From: Streptomyces violaceusniger
GTDB lineage: Bacteria; Actinomycetota; Actinomycetes; Streptomycetales; Streptomycetaceae
DNA length: 64,000 nt
Direction of reading: 5' to 3'
NCBI GenBank assembly: GCA_005405945.1
Contig: BJHW01000001.1
Location: 2,914,001 to 2,978,000, forward strand
A model generated the notes under the pieces. The model did not search any database. It was given only the letters and a program-made list of their open reading frames with translations, and had not been told where the DNA came from. A program made the position numbers and the translations under genes. This document shows, in pieces, positions 25,791-35,951 of the stretch. The first letter of the stretch is position 1. Each line of letters begins with the position of its first letter.

Positions 25791-26764
25791 CTACTCGGTT
25801 AGCTGCTGAGCTTCGTGGCGGTAGTCCTTGGGAGGGACGCCATAAGCGGAGCGGAAGGCGCGCGTGAAGTCGGCGGCCCGAGGGAAGCCCCAACGGGCGG
25901 CGATGGCATGGATGGGGGTGGTGCGCAGAGCTGGGTCGGCGAGATCGCGGCGGGCGTGGTCCAGGCGCTGGTGGCGTATCCAGGCTGCGATCGTCTCCTC
26001 TTCGTGCTGAAAGAGGCGGTGCAGGTAGCTGATGGAGATGTGGTGCGCGGCCGCGATAGTGCGTGGGGTCAGTTGGGGGTCGTGCAGGTGGCTCCGGACG
26101 AAGGAACGAATGCGCAGGACAAGCGTCCGACGGTGAGATTCCGGCGTGAGCAGCAGTTTCTCGGCTTCAAGGACGTGGGCCAATAGCCCGGACAGCAGAT
26201 CGAGCACGATAGCCCCTAACCGGGGCCGTCGGCGGACCTGAAGGCGCCGGTGTCCGTCGTGATGCCGGTGAGGAATTGCGCCAGTAGGGCACCGAAGCCT
26301 TCCCGTCCCGATATTGGGTGCCCGATCAGCTTGTTGACCGCGTTCCCGGCCGACACCAGTATCCCCCTGGGGACTGCGACCCCTATGGCTTCCGCCGGGC
26401 GTCGGCCGCTGACCGCGAGGCAGTCGAACGGCCGGGAGGAGTCGAGCACACACAGGTCACCAGGGCCGTATGCGGCCTCCTGCCCACGCTGGACGATGCC
26501 CCTCCTCCCGCGTGTGACCAACGATATGTGGAACAGCTCGGGATCAGACTGCCGGATCAGCCTGGGAGTCCGGTGAAAGCGCATCGACTGGAAGGTCTGC
26601 GGCGACACGTACACGGAACCAAGCTCCAGCAGGCGCATGGAAGCCTGGAAATCGCCAGCATGGTCACTGTTCATGTCCACTGGAGCGAACATCAGTTCAC
26701 GCCAGTATTCGAACCGGTCCGCAGCAGGTACATCCTCGCTTCGGAACACCGCCTCACGCACCAT
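25791..26764 (-). pseudogene. AraC-family regulator with AraC-binding-like domain, frameshifted
   Basis: The N-terminal cupin-like domain runs from MVREAVFRSEDVPAADRFEY through YVSPQTFQSMRFHRTPRLIR to PGDLCVLDSSRPFD. The frame breaks at a four-C run (26222-26225 as G on the plus strand). With one more base it continues RLGAIVLDLLSGLLAHVLEA into the AraC HTH pair: PRTIAAAHHISISYLHRLFQ and AARWGFPRAADFTRAFRSAY. Repaired length is about 325 residues, normal for this class. It is probably intact in the organism. The target is unknown; the adjacent secreted protein shares its strand but lies 138 bases downstream. Confidence 0.85.
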
Positions 26765-27676
26765 GGCCCCCGCTGTCCTCGTTGAGTTCTTGCCCCACCT
26801 TCCCTGTATTGAAGCAACACGGCAGCAGTAATGCGCCATGGATGCGTGCGAGTTTGGTCAGCTGACTCCTGCCACGGAGACGCAACCGCCCGGCCCACAC
26901 ACCAGCGGACGGATCTCACTCTCCCCAGGTCCGTCACCCACGGTGAGGTTGCGTAACAGCTTCTCAACCTCCGAAGCATGCGGCACAGCAGCAACCTCCC
27001 GGCGTACTGGCCGCACTTCCTGCGCCAGGTCCAAACCGCCTGCGATTAAGCACCGCCCGCGCCCGTCAATCCAACGGCGGGTCAGATGCCACCCAGACTG
27101 TCAGTCCCCCGGTGCCATCCAGGCCGGATACATCGACGACACGACGCTTCCACCCAACGACACCGCACTCGTGCGACACGTAGGTGAGCAGTGCTCGTCG
27201 ACCACCATGTCAAGCGCACACACCGGTGCCATATCTTCGCCCACTTGGCACACTTTTTCTTCTGACAAGCCCCGCAAACAGGCTCACTACGGCGCTCCAG
27301 AACCGGCTACGGCGTTCACGCCCCGGGAGTGCCCTATCTACCGGCAGACACCAAGGGGCTTCACTCCCCCTTGACGCCGGCGGTCCGCGGCGACCAGGAC
27401 GCCCGCACGCGGCCTGCCTGCGGAAACCGACCCGGAAAGATCACCCGCAGTCCCCCGTTCCCCTGTCGCATCAGGAGCGCGACTCCGCGCGCCCACCCCG
27501 GAAAGGAGGTCGGTAGCCGACATGGCCCGCAACTGCCCAGGTTTCGAAACCTATGAACCGATCGCGGACCGCTACCAGCCCCGCAGGAACGCCCCACGCC
27601 TGACCAGGGCGGATGTAATATTCGGCACCCACACCCTCGTCGGCCAGGCGATCTCGTGCCAACGGAGCGGGTGTGC
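26765..27676. other. Gene-poor stretch, one doubtful small frame
   Basis: Over 900 bases without a recognised gene. A GGAAAGGAGG ribosome-like site at about 27501-27510 precedes an ATG at 27522. The frame starting MARNCPGFETYEPIADRYQP runs 79 codons, with a Cys-rich middle (SCQRSGCAQCSSCSC), but overlaps the TetR gene in antisense. It could be a clipped gene; I do not recognise it. Confidence 0.4.
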
Positions 27677-28378
27677 TCAGTGTTCTTCGTGTTCTTGCGT
27701 GGTCGGGTCGGTGCGGGTGAGGCCGGCGAGCAGTAGGTCGATCATCTGGCGGGCGTGGTAGTCGGGGAACGCTTCGACTCCGATGCATAGGTTGCCGATG
27801 GCGAGCATGAGGTCGTACGCGCGGACGTCGGGGCGTGTGGAGCCCGCGGCGGCGGATGCCGTCAGCAGCCGGTCGAGGACGGGCAGGAGGCGTTCGACGA
27901 ACTCGTTGTGCAGGGTCTCGAATCCGGCCTGGTCGGAGTGCATGGCTTCGGCGAGGCCGTGCTTGGTGACCAGGAAGTCGGCGAATCGGTGCACCCACGT
28001 GCGCAGGGCCTGGTAGGGCGGGTCGGTGGCGGGGTCCGTGGGGTCCGCGGGGTCCTTGGGTGTGGTGGCGAGGGCGTCGACCTGGTGCTTGAAGACGGCG
28101 ACCACCAGATCCGCCCGGGTGGGGAAGTGGCGGTAGATGGTGCCCATGCCGAGTCCTGATTCGGCGGCGATCTCCCGCACGGGGGCGTGGACGCCGGCGC
28201 GTACGAACACGGCGGCCGCGGCGTCCAGCAGGGCCTGTTCGTTGCGGCGGACGTCGGCTCGCTTGCGGCCGGCGGGGACGGGTCGGTCGGGGGCGTGGGC
28301 ATCGGGGAGGGCCTCCGCTTGTAAAACGGAGCAACGCTCCGTACGCTGTGAATCGGAGCAGCGCTCCGTATTTGTCAT
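27677..28378 (-). CDS. TetR-family repressor
   Basis: About 233 residues. The HTH lies near residues 45-90: RRNEQALLDAAAAVFVRAGV, REIAAESGLGMGTIYRHFPT. The C-terminal domain includes QAGFETLHNEFVERLLPVLD, the TetR_C pattern of SbtR-like regulators. The only ATG (28378) places both operator palindromes within the first codons, so translation may truly start further in, or the operators overlap the gene. It is divergent from the hydrolase/LLM/esterase cluster and is its likely repressor. Confidence 0.88.
   Translation of the reverse strand: MTNTERCSDSQRTERCSVLQAEALPDAHAPDRPVPAGRKRADVRRNEQALLDAAAAVFVRAGVHAPVREIAAESGLGMGTIYRHFPTRADLVVAVFKHQVDALATTPKDPADPTDPATDPPYQALRTWVHRFADFLVTKHGLAEAMHSDQAGFETLHNEFVERLLPVLDRLLTASAAAGSTRPDVRAYDLMLAIGNLCIGVEAFPDYHARQMIDLLLAGLTRTDPTTQEHEEH
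28326..28368. promoter_or_regulatory. Two TetR operators
   Basis: ACGGAGC-AAC-GCTCCGT (28326-28342) and CGGAGC-AGC-GCTCCG (28354-28368) share the core CGGAGCnnnGCTCCG. Their centres are 27 bases apart. They lie at the start of the TetR gene, 67 bases before the divergent hydrolase. Confidence 0.85.
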
Positions 28379-28434
28379 CTTCGCAGATGTCGCGCGCTTC
28401 GAGCCACTCGATGTCCCCTGAAAGGCGCCATCCC

Positions 28435-29363
28435 ATGACCAGCACCACACCTGCCGGCGGCAGCGATTCCACCGTCCCGGTCGTCTCCGTCCGGCCGATC
28501 GCGCTGTCCGCCCCGGACCGTGGCGAGGACCTGCGGGTACGGGTCACCGCGCCGGCAACCGGTCACCACCTGCCCGTCGTGATCTTCTCGCACGGCATGA
28601 GCCTGGGCATGGACGACTACGCACCGCTGGTCGACTTCTGGGCCGCCCATGGGTTCGTCGTCATCCAGCCCACTCACCTCGACTCGCTGGACCTGCCCCC
28701 GACGACCCCCGCGCCCCGCTCATCTGGCGCATCCGCACCGACGATCTGACCGGCATCCTGGACCAGCTCGACGCCGTCGCAGCCGCCGTACCCGGGCTGG
28801 CCGGCCGTATCGACCCAGACCGCATCGCGGTCGCCGGACACTCCTGGGGCGCACAGACCGCCAGCACCCTTGCGGGCGCACGGGTGGTCGACGCTGACGG
28901 CACGCCCGGTGAGAGCATGGCCGATTCGCGGGTGAGGGCGGCGGTGCTGCTGTGCCTGCCCGGTACCGGCGGCGCCGACCTGAGCCCGCTGGCCGTCCAG
29001 TACTTCCCGTTCATGAGCCCTGATTTCGCCGAGCTGAAGACTCCGAGCCTCGTGGTCGCGGGCGACGCGGACCAGTCCCCGCTGACGGTGCGTGGTCCGG
29101 ACTGGTTCACCGACGGCTACCGTCTGGGCCCGGGTGTCACCGATCTGCTGACCCTGTTCGGCGCGGAACACGGACTCGGCGGCATCCAGGGATCCCACGA
29201 CACGCGGACCACCGACGAAAGCCCCGAGTGTGTCGCGGTCGTCCAGCAGACGACCCTCGCGTACCTGCGCACCGCGCTCGGCCTCGACGACGACGCCTGG
29301 CCCACCGCCCGGCTGTCGCTGGCCGAGGCCGGCGAACCGCTGGGGAAGATCGACTCGAAGTGA
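28435..29363 (+). pseudogene. Alpha/beta hydrolase, frameshifted
   Basis: First gene of a TetR-linked operon. From ATG 28435 it reads MTSTTPAGGSDSTVPVVSVR and VVIFSHGMSLGMDDYAPLVD (oxyanion region). The frame slips at a five-C run (28696-28700); one more C gives LPPDDPRAPLIWRIRTDDLT and then AVAGHSWGAQTASTLAGARV with the nucleophile Ser in GHSWG. Near the end, FGAEHGLGGIQG supplies the His. Repaired length is about 309 residues. It resembles platelet-activating-factor-acetylhydrolase/dienelactone-hydrolase-like proteins. Its TGA overlaps the next start (GTGA). Confidence 0.83.
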
Positions 29364-30265
29364 CCGGTCACCTCGCCCCGGCCCGCGGACCCAGTTTCGG
29401 AATCATGACCGCCCCCGCACAGGTCGCATACGACGACGTCCTCCGGGTCTGGCGCGAGGCGGACGGCATCCCGCAGATCGAACACGCCTGGCTGTTCGAC
29501 CACCTCATGCCGCTCGGCGGAGACCCGAACGGTCCCACCTTCGAGGGCTGGACGCTGCTGTCCGCTCTCGCTGCCCGCACCGAGCGGCTGCGGCTCGGCG
29601 TGTTGGTCACCAGCAACAGGTTCCGCCCACCGGCCCTGCTGGCCAAGATCGCCGCCACCGTCGATGTCGTCTCCGGCGGCCGGCTCGAGTTCGGCATCGG
29701 CGTCGGCTCGCGGCCCGATGCGCCGCGCGCGCGACGTGAGTACGCAGCTCACGGCCTTCCGTTCCACGACAGCACCCACGCGGTGGAAAGCCTCGCCGAA
29801 GCGTGCACGATCATCCGCAGGCTGTGGACCGAAACCGCACCGTTCGACTTCCATGGTGACCACCACCACCTGACGGGGGCGTTCTGCAGTCCCAAACCCC
29901 TCCAGCGCCCCTGCCCGCCGATCCTCATCGGCGGGCAGGCCACCCCGACGCTGCGCGTGGCGGCCGAGCACGCCGACCGCTGGAACATGCCCGGCGGCAG
30001 CATCGACAAGGCGATCGAGCGCAGCACCGCACTGGATCGGCTGTGCAACGAGATCGGCCGCAACCCGGCCGAGATCACCCGATCCATCGTCCTGCCCGTC
30101 TCCTACGACCGTCCCGAGGACACCCGCAACACCATCCGCGCGGCGCTCGACGGCGGGTTCAGCCACATCGTCCTCGGACTCCACGCGCCCTATCCGACCG
30201 CGGTCGCCCGCTGGGCCGCCGACACCATCATCGTCCCCCTCTCCGACAAGATCACCACCCCCTGA
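29360..30265 (+). CDS. LLM-class flavin-dependent oxidoreductase
   Basis: 301 residues of luciferase-like TIM barrel. FGIMTAPAQVAYDDVLRVWR then EHAWLFDHLMPL forms the first strands and helix. RLRLGVLVTSNRFRPPALLA and GGRLEFGIGVGS are the flavin-site segments. CPPILIGGQATPTLRVAAEH closes the barrel. Members oxidise or reduce with FMN or F420; the His/Leu pattern near the start does not settle which. GTG 29360 overlaps the hydrolase stop, showing coupled translation. Confidence 0.92.
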   Translation: MTGHLAPARGPSFGIMTAPAQVAYDDVLRVWREADGIPQIEHAWLFDHLMPLGGDPNGPTFEGWTLLSALAARTERLRLGVLVTSNRFRPPALLAKIAATVDVVSGGRLEFGIGVGSRPDAPRARREYAAHGLPFHDSTHAVESLAEACTIIRRLWTETAPFDFHGDHHHLTGAFCSPKPLQRPCPPILIGGQATPTLRVAAEHADRWNMPGGSIDKAIERSTALDRLCNEIGRNPAEITRSIVLPVSYDRPEDTRNTIRAALDGGFSHIVLGLHAPYPTAVARWAADTIIVPLSDKITTP

Positions 30266-30281
30266 AACCGAGGAACCGCCG

Positions 30282-31249
30282 ATGTCCAGGACGCACCCAC
30301 CGCTCGACCCGGAGCTCGCCGCAGTGCTGGCGGTCGTGCACGACCACGTGTCACCGACCATCACCGCCGAGGACATCGAGGACCTGCGCGCCAACCCCAT
30401 GTTCGCGGTCCCGGACGAGGCCCTCACGCGCAACGGAACCGTCCACTCGCAGAACCTGTCCGTACCCGGCCCACCGGGTGCTCCCGACATCTCGCTGCTC
30501 GTCCTCAAGCCGGTGGGCTCGGCGCCAGGCGCGCCCGTCTTCTATTACATGCACGGTGGCGGCATGATCATCGGCGATCACCGTACCGGGGTGGCGGGCG
30601 TGCTGGACTGGGCCGTCGAGACCGGGGCGGTGGTGGTGTCGGTGAACTACCGCCTGGCACCGGAACACCCCGACCCGGCCCCGGTCGAGGACTGCTACGC
30701 GGGGCTCTTGTGGATTCACGAGCATGCCGCCGAGATCGGCGGCGACCCCGAGCGCATCGTCGTCGCCGGGGCGAGCGCCGGCGGCGGGCTCGCGGCCGGC
30801 GTGGCCCTGCTGGCGCGCGACCGCGGCGGCCCCCGGCTGCTGGGGCAGGTACTCATGTGCCCGATGCTCGACGACCGCTTCCTCACTCCCAGCAGCCGGG
30901 AACTCGAGGGCGAGGGGTCTGGGACGCCACCAGCAACGCGACCGGATGGAACGCGCTGCTCGGAAAACGCAGGGGCGGTGACCAGGTGAGCATCTACGCC
31001 GCCCCGGCCCGGGCGACCGACCTGGCGGGTCTGCCCAGCGCGTTCGTCGATGTCGGCTCCGTCGAGACCTTCCGCGACGAGGACATCGACTACGCCGCCC
31101 GGCTGCTCCAGGCCGGCGTCCAGTGCGAACTGCACGTCTGGCCAGGCGGTTTCCACGGATTCGACGGCATGGCGCCACAGGCTGCGCTGTCCCAGACCGC
31201 GTCGGCGACCCGAACCGCCTGGGTCCGGCGGCTCCTGACCACGAGCTGA
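30282..31249 (+). pseudogene. Alpha/beta hydrolase (hormone-sensitive-lipase-type esterase), frameshifted
   Basis: Starts 17 bases after the LLM gene. It has YYMHGGGMIIGDHRTG (oxyanion HGGG), VVSVNYRLAPEHPDPAPVED, and VVAGASAGGGLAAGVALL with the catalytic Ser. The frame is lost at a four-G run (30914-30917). One more G would read ELEGEGVWDATSNATGWNAL and lead to VDVGSVETFRDEDIDYA (Asp) and ELHVWPGGFHGFDGMAP (His), ending LLTTS. The triad is complete, and repaired length is about 322 residues. It probably cleaves an ester or lactone in the same pathway. Confidence 0.87.
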
Positions 31250-31856
31250 TCAACGTCCACCACGCGCGGTCGACACACATCGACGCCTTGGCGCACATAC
31301 CGGTCGACAACACTGTCTACCCCGGCATCTCCGTCGCAGACGCAACCGCCGGGGCGACGGTCGGCCGGAGTTCGTCCTCGGCGTTCGTCGACGGGATCGT
31401 CACCCGGGGGTCTTCCTCGACCTGGCGCCGCGGGGACGGCTCCCCGAGAACCATGTCGTGACCGCGGACGACCTGGCGGCGGCCGAAAGACGCCAGGGAG
31501 TGCGCGTCGAGTCCGGCGACGCGCTCGTCGTACGCGGGGGATGGGTCGCCGCAGACGATCCCTTCGGCCCCCTGCCGACCACCTCGCTGAGCGCCGTCGA
31601 GTGGATGGCGGAGCGGGAAGTGTGCCTGTACGCCGGTGACATCGGCGACAAGCTCCCCGAACCGTCAGCCGCGGCACCCGTGTTGCACAACACGGCTCTC
31701 GCCCAGCTGGGGATGCCACTGATCGACTGCGTCAACGCGGCCGAACTCGCACAGGTGTGCGCCGAGATCGAGCGATGCAGCTTCCTGTTCGCGCTCGGCA
31801 CGATTCCCGTGCGCGGCGCCACCGGGCTTCCGGTCAATCCGCTGGCGATCTTCTGA
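31235..31856 (+). pseudogene. Cyclase family (kynurenine-formamidase-like), N-terminus missing, frameshifted
   Basis: The reading begins inside the esterase end with DHELINVHHARSTHIDALAH. The metal motif HxxTHxDxxxH is partly kept as STHIDALAH. A five-G run (31406-31410) breaks the frame; one more G gives FVDGIVTRGVFLDLAPRGRL, then HVVTADDLAAAERRQGVRVE, CLYAGDIGDKLPEP and the end RGATGLPVNPLAIF. The first 80-100 residues found in normal members are lacking, so this one is likely non-functional even if the shift is an error. Confidence 0.75.
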
Positions 31857-32013
31857 CGTGATCTTCAACGTTTGGTTCGTCGCCCAGCCGCTGGCTTCCC
31901 CGAAGGGCTGACCGGGACCCTGTGGGTGCCCAAAACCTCATCCGTAGGCTGTGACCTGCAGGATTAAGGATGCGGCTGAGAGTCACCGGGCTGGTACGCC
32001 AGGATGATCCATC

Positions 32014-32637
32014 GTGCTACTGCGACTCCTCTACCTCACGCTTACCAACGCGTTCGCTCTCCTACGGCTGCTGCCGATCAGCGACACCGACAAGAACGTC
32101 GAGATTCTCACCCTGCGCCATCAACTGGCCGTCCTTCAACGCCAGGTCGCCAAACCCCGACTCACTCCGCCCGTCCGCATATTCCTCGCCGCCCTGCTCC
32201 ACCGGCTCCCCCGCACCACACTCCGCTTCATCTGATCGTCTCCCCCGACACTGTCCTCCGCCGGCACCGCGACCTCCTACACCGCCGCCACGCCAACGCC
32301 TCCCGCCACAAACGGCCAGGACGACCACCCACCCACCGCAGCATCCAAACCCTCATCCTGCGCATGGCCCGAGAAAACCCGAACTGGGGATACAGAAGAA
32401 TCCACGGCGAACTCGCCACCCTCGGGATCAAGGTAGCCCCCCTCCACGGTATGGGAGATCCTCCAGCACAACGGCATCGATCCCGCACCCCAGCGCGACC
32501 GCCAGACCTGGACCGCCTTCCTCCGCCGCCGAGCACACGCAATTCTTGCCGCCGACTTCTTCGAAACCCGGACGCTGACCGGAGCACGCCTGTACGTCTT
32601 CGCCGCCATCGAGCACGCCACGCGGCGTATACGCGTC
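32014..32637 (+). pseudogene. rve transposase, copy C1, N-terminal part
   Basis: GTG 32014 starts VLLRLLYLTLTNAFALLRLL then SDTDKNVEILTLRHQLAVLQ. After a shift near 32230 it has RMARENPNWGYRRIHGEL and, after another near 32445, LYVFAAIEHATRRIRV. There it fuses directly to the inside of a second copy. The DDE half is absent. Confidence 0.8.
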
Positions 32638-33476
32638 CCCACCTTCACCGACACTGATCGCGCTGCCCTCGCCGGCCTGCTCCACCACCTCCCCAAAGAC
32701 AGGCTGCGGAACCTTCTGCTGCTGGTCCGGCCCGACACGGTGTTGCGCTGGCATCGTGAACTGCTCAGGCGACGCCATGCCGCGACCTGCCTACCCAGAC
32801 GACGTGGACGCCCACGCACCATCCAGTCGATCCGCGCCCTGGTCCTGTGCCTGGCCAGAGAGAATGCCTCGTGGGGATCTCGCCGGATCCACGGCGAACC
32901 CGCAGCCCTGGGGATCAAAGTCGCCGCCCCCACCGTCTGGGAGATCCTCCGCGAACACGGCATCCCACCCGCACCCGAGCGACAGAGCACCACCTGGGCG
33001 GACTTCCTCCGCAGCCAGGCCAAAGCTCTACTCGCCTGCGATCTCTTCGAAGTCCGCACGCTGACCGGAGCGGGGACCTCGAGGATGCGGGCAGCAAGGC
33101 GAAGTTCCTGATCCGCGACCGCGACTCGAAGTTCACAGCCGCCTTCGACGCCCTGATGACCGATGCCGGCGTGAACGTCGTCACCACCGGCATCCGAGTA
33201 CCGCGGATGAACTCGCTCATGGAGCGCTGGATACAGACCTGCCGCGTCGAACTCCTGGACCGGACCTTGATCTGGAACCAGAGCCGCCTCCTCCACCCCC
33301 TGCGCGAGTACGAGTCCTTCTACAACGAACACCGCCCGCACAGGGCCCTGTCACAAGCCGCCCCATGCCGACCGCTACCCGCACCCATCGCCAAACAGGC
33401 CCAGCTCGCCCACATGGAAATCGACCGACGAGACCGACTCGGCGGAGCGCTCCACGACTACCAGCACGCAGCCTGA
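32638..33476 (+). pseudogene. rve transposase, copy C2, internally deleted
   Basis: Enters at PTFTDTDRAALAGLLHHLPK, equivalent to residue 60 of copy A. It runs through LCLARENASWGSRRIHGEPA to LFEVRTLTGA, then lacks about 40 residues including LYVFVAIEH. It resumes [20 protein letters not shown] and MNSLMERWIQTCRVELLDRT, ending RRDRLGGALHDYQHAA. Its end repeat lies at 33484-33502. C1 and C2 form one chimeric relic. Confidence 0.8.
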
Positions 33477-33483
33477 GCTGCGT

Positions 33484-33502
33484 GGATGATGTATCGGCAC
33501 CC
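33484..33502. repeat. Terminal sequence of an rve IS
   Basis: GGATGATGTATCGGCACCC, eight bases after the C2 stop, one mismatch from the ends at 58347 and 12572. Confidence 0.65.
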
Positions 33503-33605
33503 GCAATCCGTAAGAGCGCGGTCCCCAGCGACGCTCTAATCCTGGCCTCAGGTTGATCGGGGACAATGAGCGGCAAAAACATCGACTGGAAAGGGGCGGG
33601 CCGGC

Positions 33606-34298
33606 GTGCGGATCATGATCGCGGATGATGAAGCGGCCATCCGTGAGTCGCTGGAGCGGGTGCTCCAGGTCGAGGGTTACGACACCAGCACCGTCGCCAA
33701 CGGTTTCGCCGTGCTCGACGGGGTCGTTGAGGCCGACGGCGACACGCTGGATCTGCTGATCCTCGACGTGATGATGCCCCGCCTCGGCGGGTTGGAGACC
33801 TGCCGGCGGTTGCGGGCCGCGGGCCGGGATCTGCCGGTGTTGATGCTGACCGCCCGTGACCAGGTCTCCGACCGGGTCACGGGGCTGGACGCGGGCGCCG
33901 ACGACTACCTGCCCAAGCCGTTCGCCACCGAGGAGTTGCTGGCCCGGGTGCGGGCCCTGCTGCGCCGGCGCACACCGACCGACGAGGAGTCGCAGATCCT
34001 GTCGTTCGCCGACGTCCGGCTCGATCCCGACAGGTTCCAGGCGTGGCGGGGCGGGCGGCCGCTGCGCCTGACCCGGACCGAGTTCTCCCTCCTGCAGGTC
34101 CTCATGAGCAACGCGACCCGGGTCCTGACCCGCGACGCGCTGTTCGAGGCGATCTGGGGCTTCGACATGAGCGCCACCGCCAACAACCTCCAGGTATACG
34201 TGAGCTACCTGCGCCGCAAGATGGAGGCCGAGGGTGAGCCGCGCTTGATCTACACGCTGCGCGGCCTGGGTTACGTGCTGCGGGAGACTCCTCCGTGA
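33606..34298 (+). CDS. OmpR-family response regulator (MprA-like)
   Basis: 230 residues. The receiver domain has DDEAA acidic residues, phospho-acceptor Asp54 in [12 protein letters not shown], and LPKPF with the conserved Lys near 103. The C-terminal winged helix spans about 135-228: [53 protein letters not shown] 33606 follows a GGAAAGG site. Its stop overlaps the kinase start (GTGA). By kinship with MprA it is expected to answer envelope stress. The convergent MmpL gene may be a target, though no binding site was confirmed. Confidence 0.95.
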   Translation: MRIMIADDEAAIRESLERVLQVEGYDTSTVANGFAVLDGVVEADGDTLDLLILDVMMPRLGGLETCRRLRAAGRDLPVLMLTARDQVSDRVTGLDAGADDYLPKPFATEELLARVRALLRRRTPTDEESQILSFADVRLDPDRFQAWRGGRPLRLTRTEFSLLQVLMSNATRVLTRDALFEAIWGFDMSATANNLQVYVSYLRRKMEAEGEPRLIYTLRGLGYVLRETPP

Positions 34299-35745
34299 GC
34301 AGGCCCGCCGGCCGGGAACCGCGCCGGCTGACCCGATGGTGGCGCCGGCGGTCCCTGCGGACCAGGCTGACGGTGATCGCGGCGACGGCCATCGCGGTCA
34401 GCGTGTTCGTGGCCTTCCAGGTGGCCAGCGAACTACTGGGCTGGGAGCTGCGGGACACCGCCGAGAATCAGCTGCGCGCCGACTCCCGCGTCCTGGCGAC
34501 GACCGCGGAGCGCGCCGGTCTGGCGCAGGTCCAGCTACCGCCGTATCCCGGATCCGGTCGACTGGTGCGGGTCATCCTGCCCGACGGCTCGACCCGGACG
34601 CCGGCCGGCCAACCCGCGCTGCCCCCGTCAGCGAGCACGCCGGGCGCGTGGCGCAGGGCGCGTCGGCCGACCTGATGGAGTCGAACGACAGCGACGAGGA
34701 CGGCTACATCATCTACACGCTGCGGGCGGGCGACGGCGCGGTCCAGGTGGCCCAGGTCGCCGACGACAGCCCGATCAACCAGTTCGGGTTCGGCATGCTG
34801 CTGATCGGGCTGCTCTGCGTGGTCGGCGGCACCCTTGTCGGGCGAACCGTGGCGCGGACCGGGCTGGCACCGATCGACCGGCTGACCGCCGCCGCGGTAC
34901 GTGTCGCGCACACCCGGGATCTCGACGCCGACATCCCGGATGAGGGCGGTGGGGAGATCCGGCGGCTGATCCAGTCGATCAACGACATGCTCGCCGCGCT
35001 CCGGGACTCCCGGCGGGCCCAGCGGCTGCTCGCCGAGGACGCCGCCCACGAGCTCAAGACCCCGCTCACCAGCCTGCGCCTCAACGTCGAGCTGCTGATC
35101 CGGCTCGATCGGCGCGGCACCCTGGACAGCGCACTGCCGGCGGAGAGCCGGACCCGGCTGCTCAACGATCTCGGCGCCCAGGTTGCCGAGTTGAGCACCC
35201 TTGCCGCCGAGCTGACCGACCTGGCGCGCGGTGACGTCAGCGACGAGAGCACCGAGCTGCTCGACCTCGCCGACGTGGTGGTGGCCGCCGCGACCCGGGC
35301 GCGTTCCCGCGCACCCGACATCGAGGTCGCGCTCGACGTGACCTCCGTGTGGGTGAGCGGGCGTCCCGCTGCGCTCCAGCGGGCGGTGCTCAACCTCATC
35401 GACAACGCCGGCAAGTGGTCCCCGGCGGACCAGCCGGTCCAGGTCCGGCTCCGTGCCGAGGGCGCGTCGGCGGTGCTCGAGGTCGACGACGCCGGGCCGG
35501 GCATCGACGCCGCCGACGTACCGCGGGTGTTCGACCGGTTCTACCGTGCCGACAGCGCCCGGGCGTTGCCGGGATCCGGTCTGGGGCTGTCGATCGTGCA
35601 GCGGGTCGTCGACGCCCACGGCGGCCGGGCCACCGTCGCCCGCTCCGCACGCGGTGGCGCGCTGCTTCGGGTCGACCTTCCGGCCGCGGCCCCGCCCGCC
35701 CCGATCGCCCGGCTCACCGCCGGGGAGGACACCGCGGTGCGCTGA
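34295..35745 (+). pseudogene. Sensor histidine kinase (MprB-like), frameshifted
   Basis: The N-terminal membrane anchor LTVIAATAIAVSVFVAFQVA and a short extracellular domain are in the first frame. A five-C run (34622-34626) breaks it; one more C gives LPPVSEHAGRVAQGASADLM. The second helix is GMLLIGLLCVVGGTLVG. A HAMP-like linker follows. The H-box AEDAAHELKTPLTSLRLNVE has the phospho-His. The ATPase has NLIDNAGKW (N-box), DDAGPGI (G1) and GSGLGLSIV (G2). Repaired length is about 484 residues. It is cognate to the overlapping response regulator. Probably intact in the organism. Confidence 0.9.
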
Positions 35746-35837
35746 CCCGCCCCGGCGGCGCGGCGCAGGACAAAGGACGGCGGCCCTCGGGCATGGCCCC
35801 GCGCGGCTCACCGTCAAGGCAGGACACCGCGGTGCGC
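35711..35837. repeat. Imperfect ~95-bp direct duplication at the kinase 3' end
   Basis: GGCTCACCG...GGACACCGCGGTGCGC occurs at the end of the kinase gene (copy ending 35742) and again 95 bases later (GGACACCGCGGTGCGC at 35822-35837). The following GGCGCAG-CAAAGG-CGGCG stretches are also similar. Confidence 0.7.
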
Positions 35838-35895
35838 CGGCCCCAGCCCCGGCGTGTGGCGCAGCACCAAAGGGCGGCGACCGTCGGGCCCATGG

Positions 35896-35932
35896 AAAAA
35901 ATCCGGGACGGGCCTGGGTCCCCGTCCCGGAT
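35896..35932 (-). terminator. Rho-independent terminator of the MmpL gene
   Basis: ATCCGGGACGGG pairs perfectly with CCCGTCCCGGAT over an 8-base loop. It is followed, in minus-strand sense, by six T. It lies 20 bases past the MmpL stop. Confidence 0.9.
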
Positions 35933-35951
35933 CTCGTCCGTGCCGCCGCGC

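Noticed and set aside
35750..35900. Small gene between the kinase and MmpL stops
   Set aside because: The stretch is an imperfect duplication of the kinase 3' end followed by a terminator; no start with a ribosome site.
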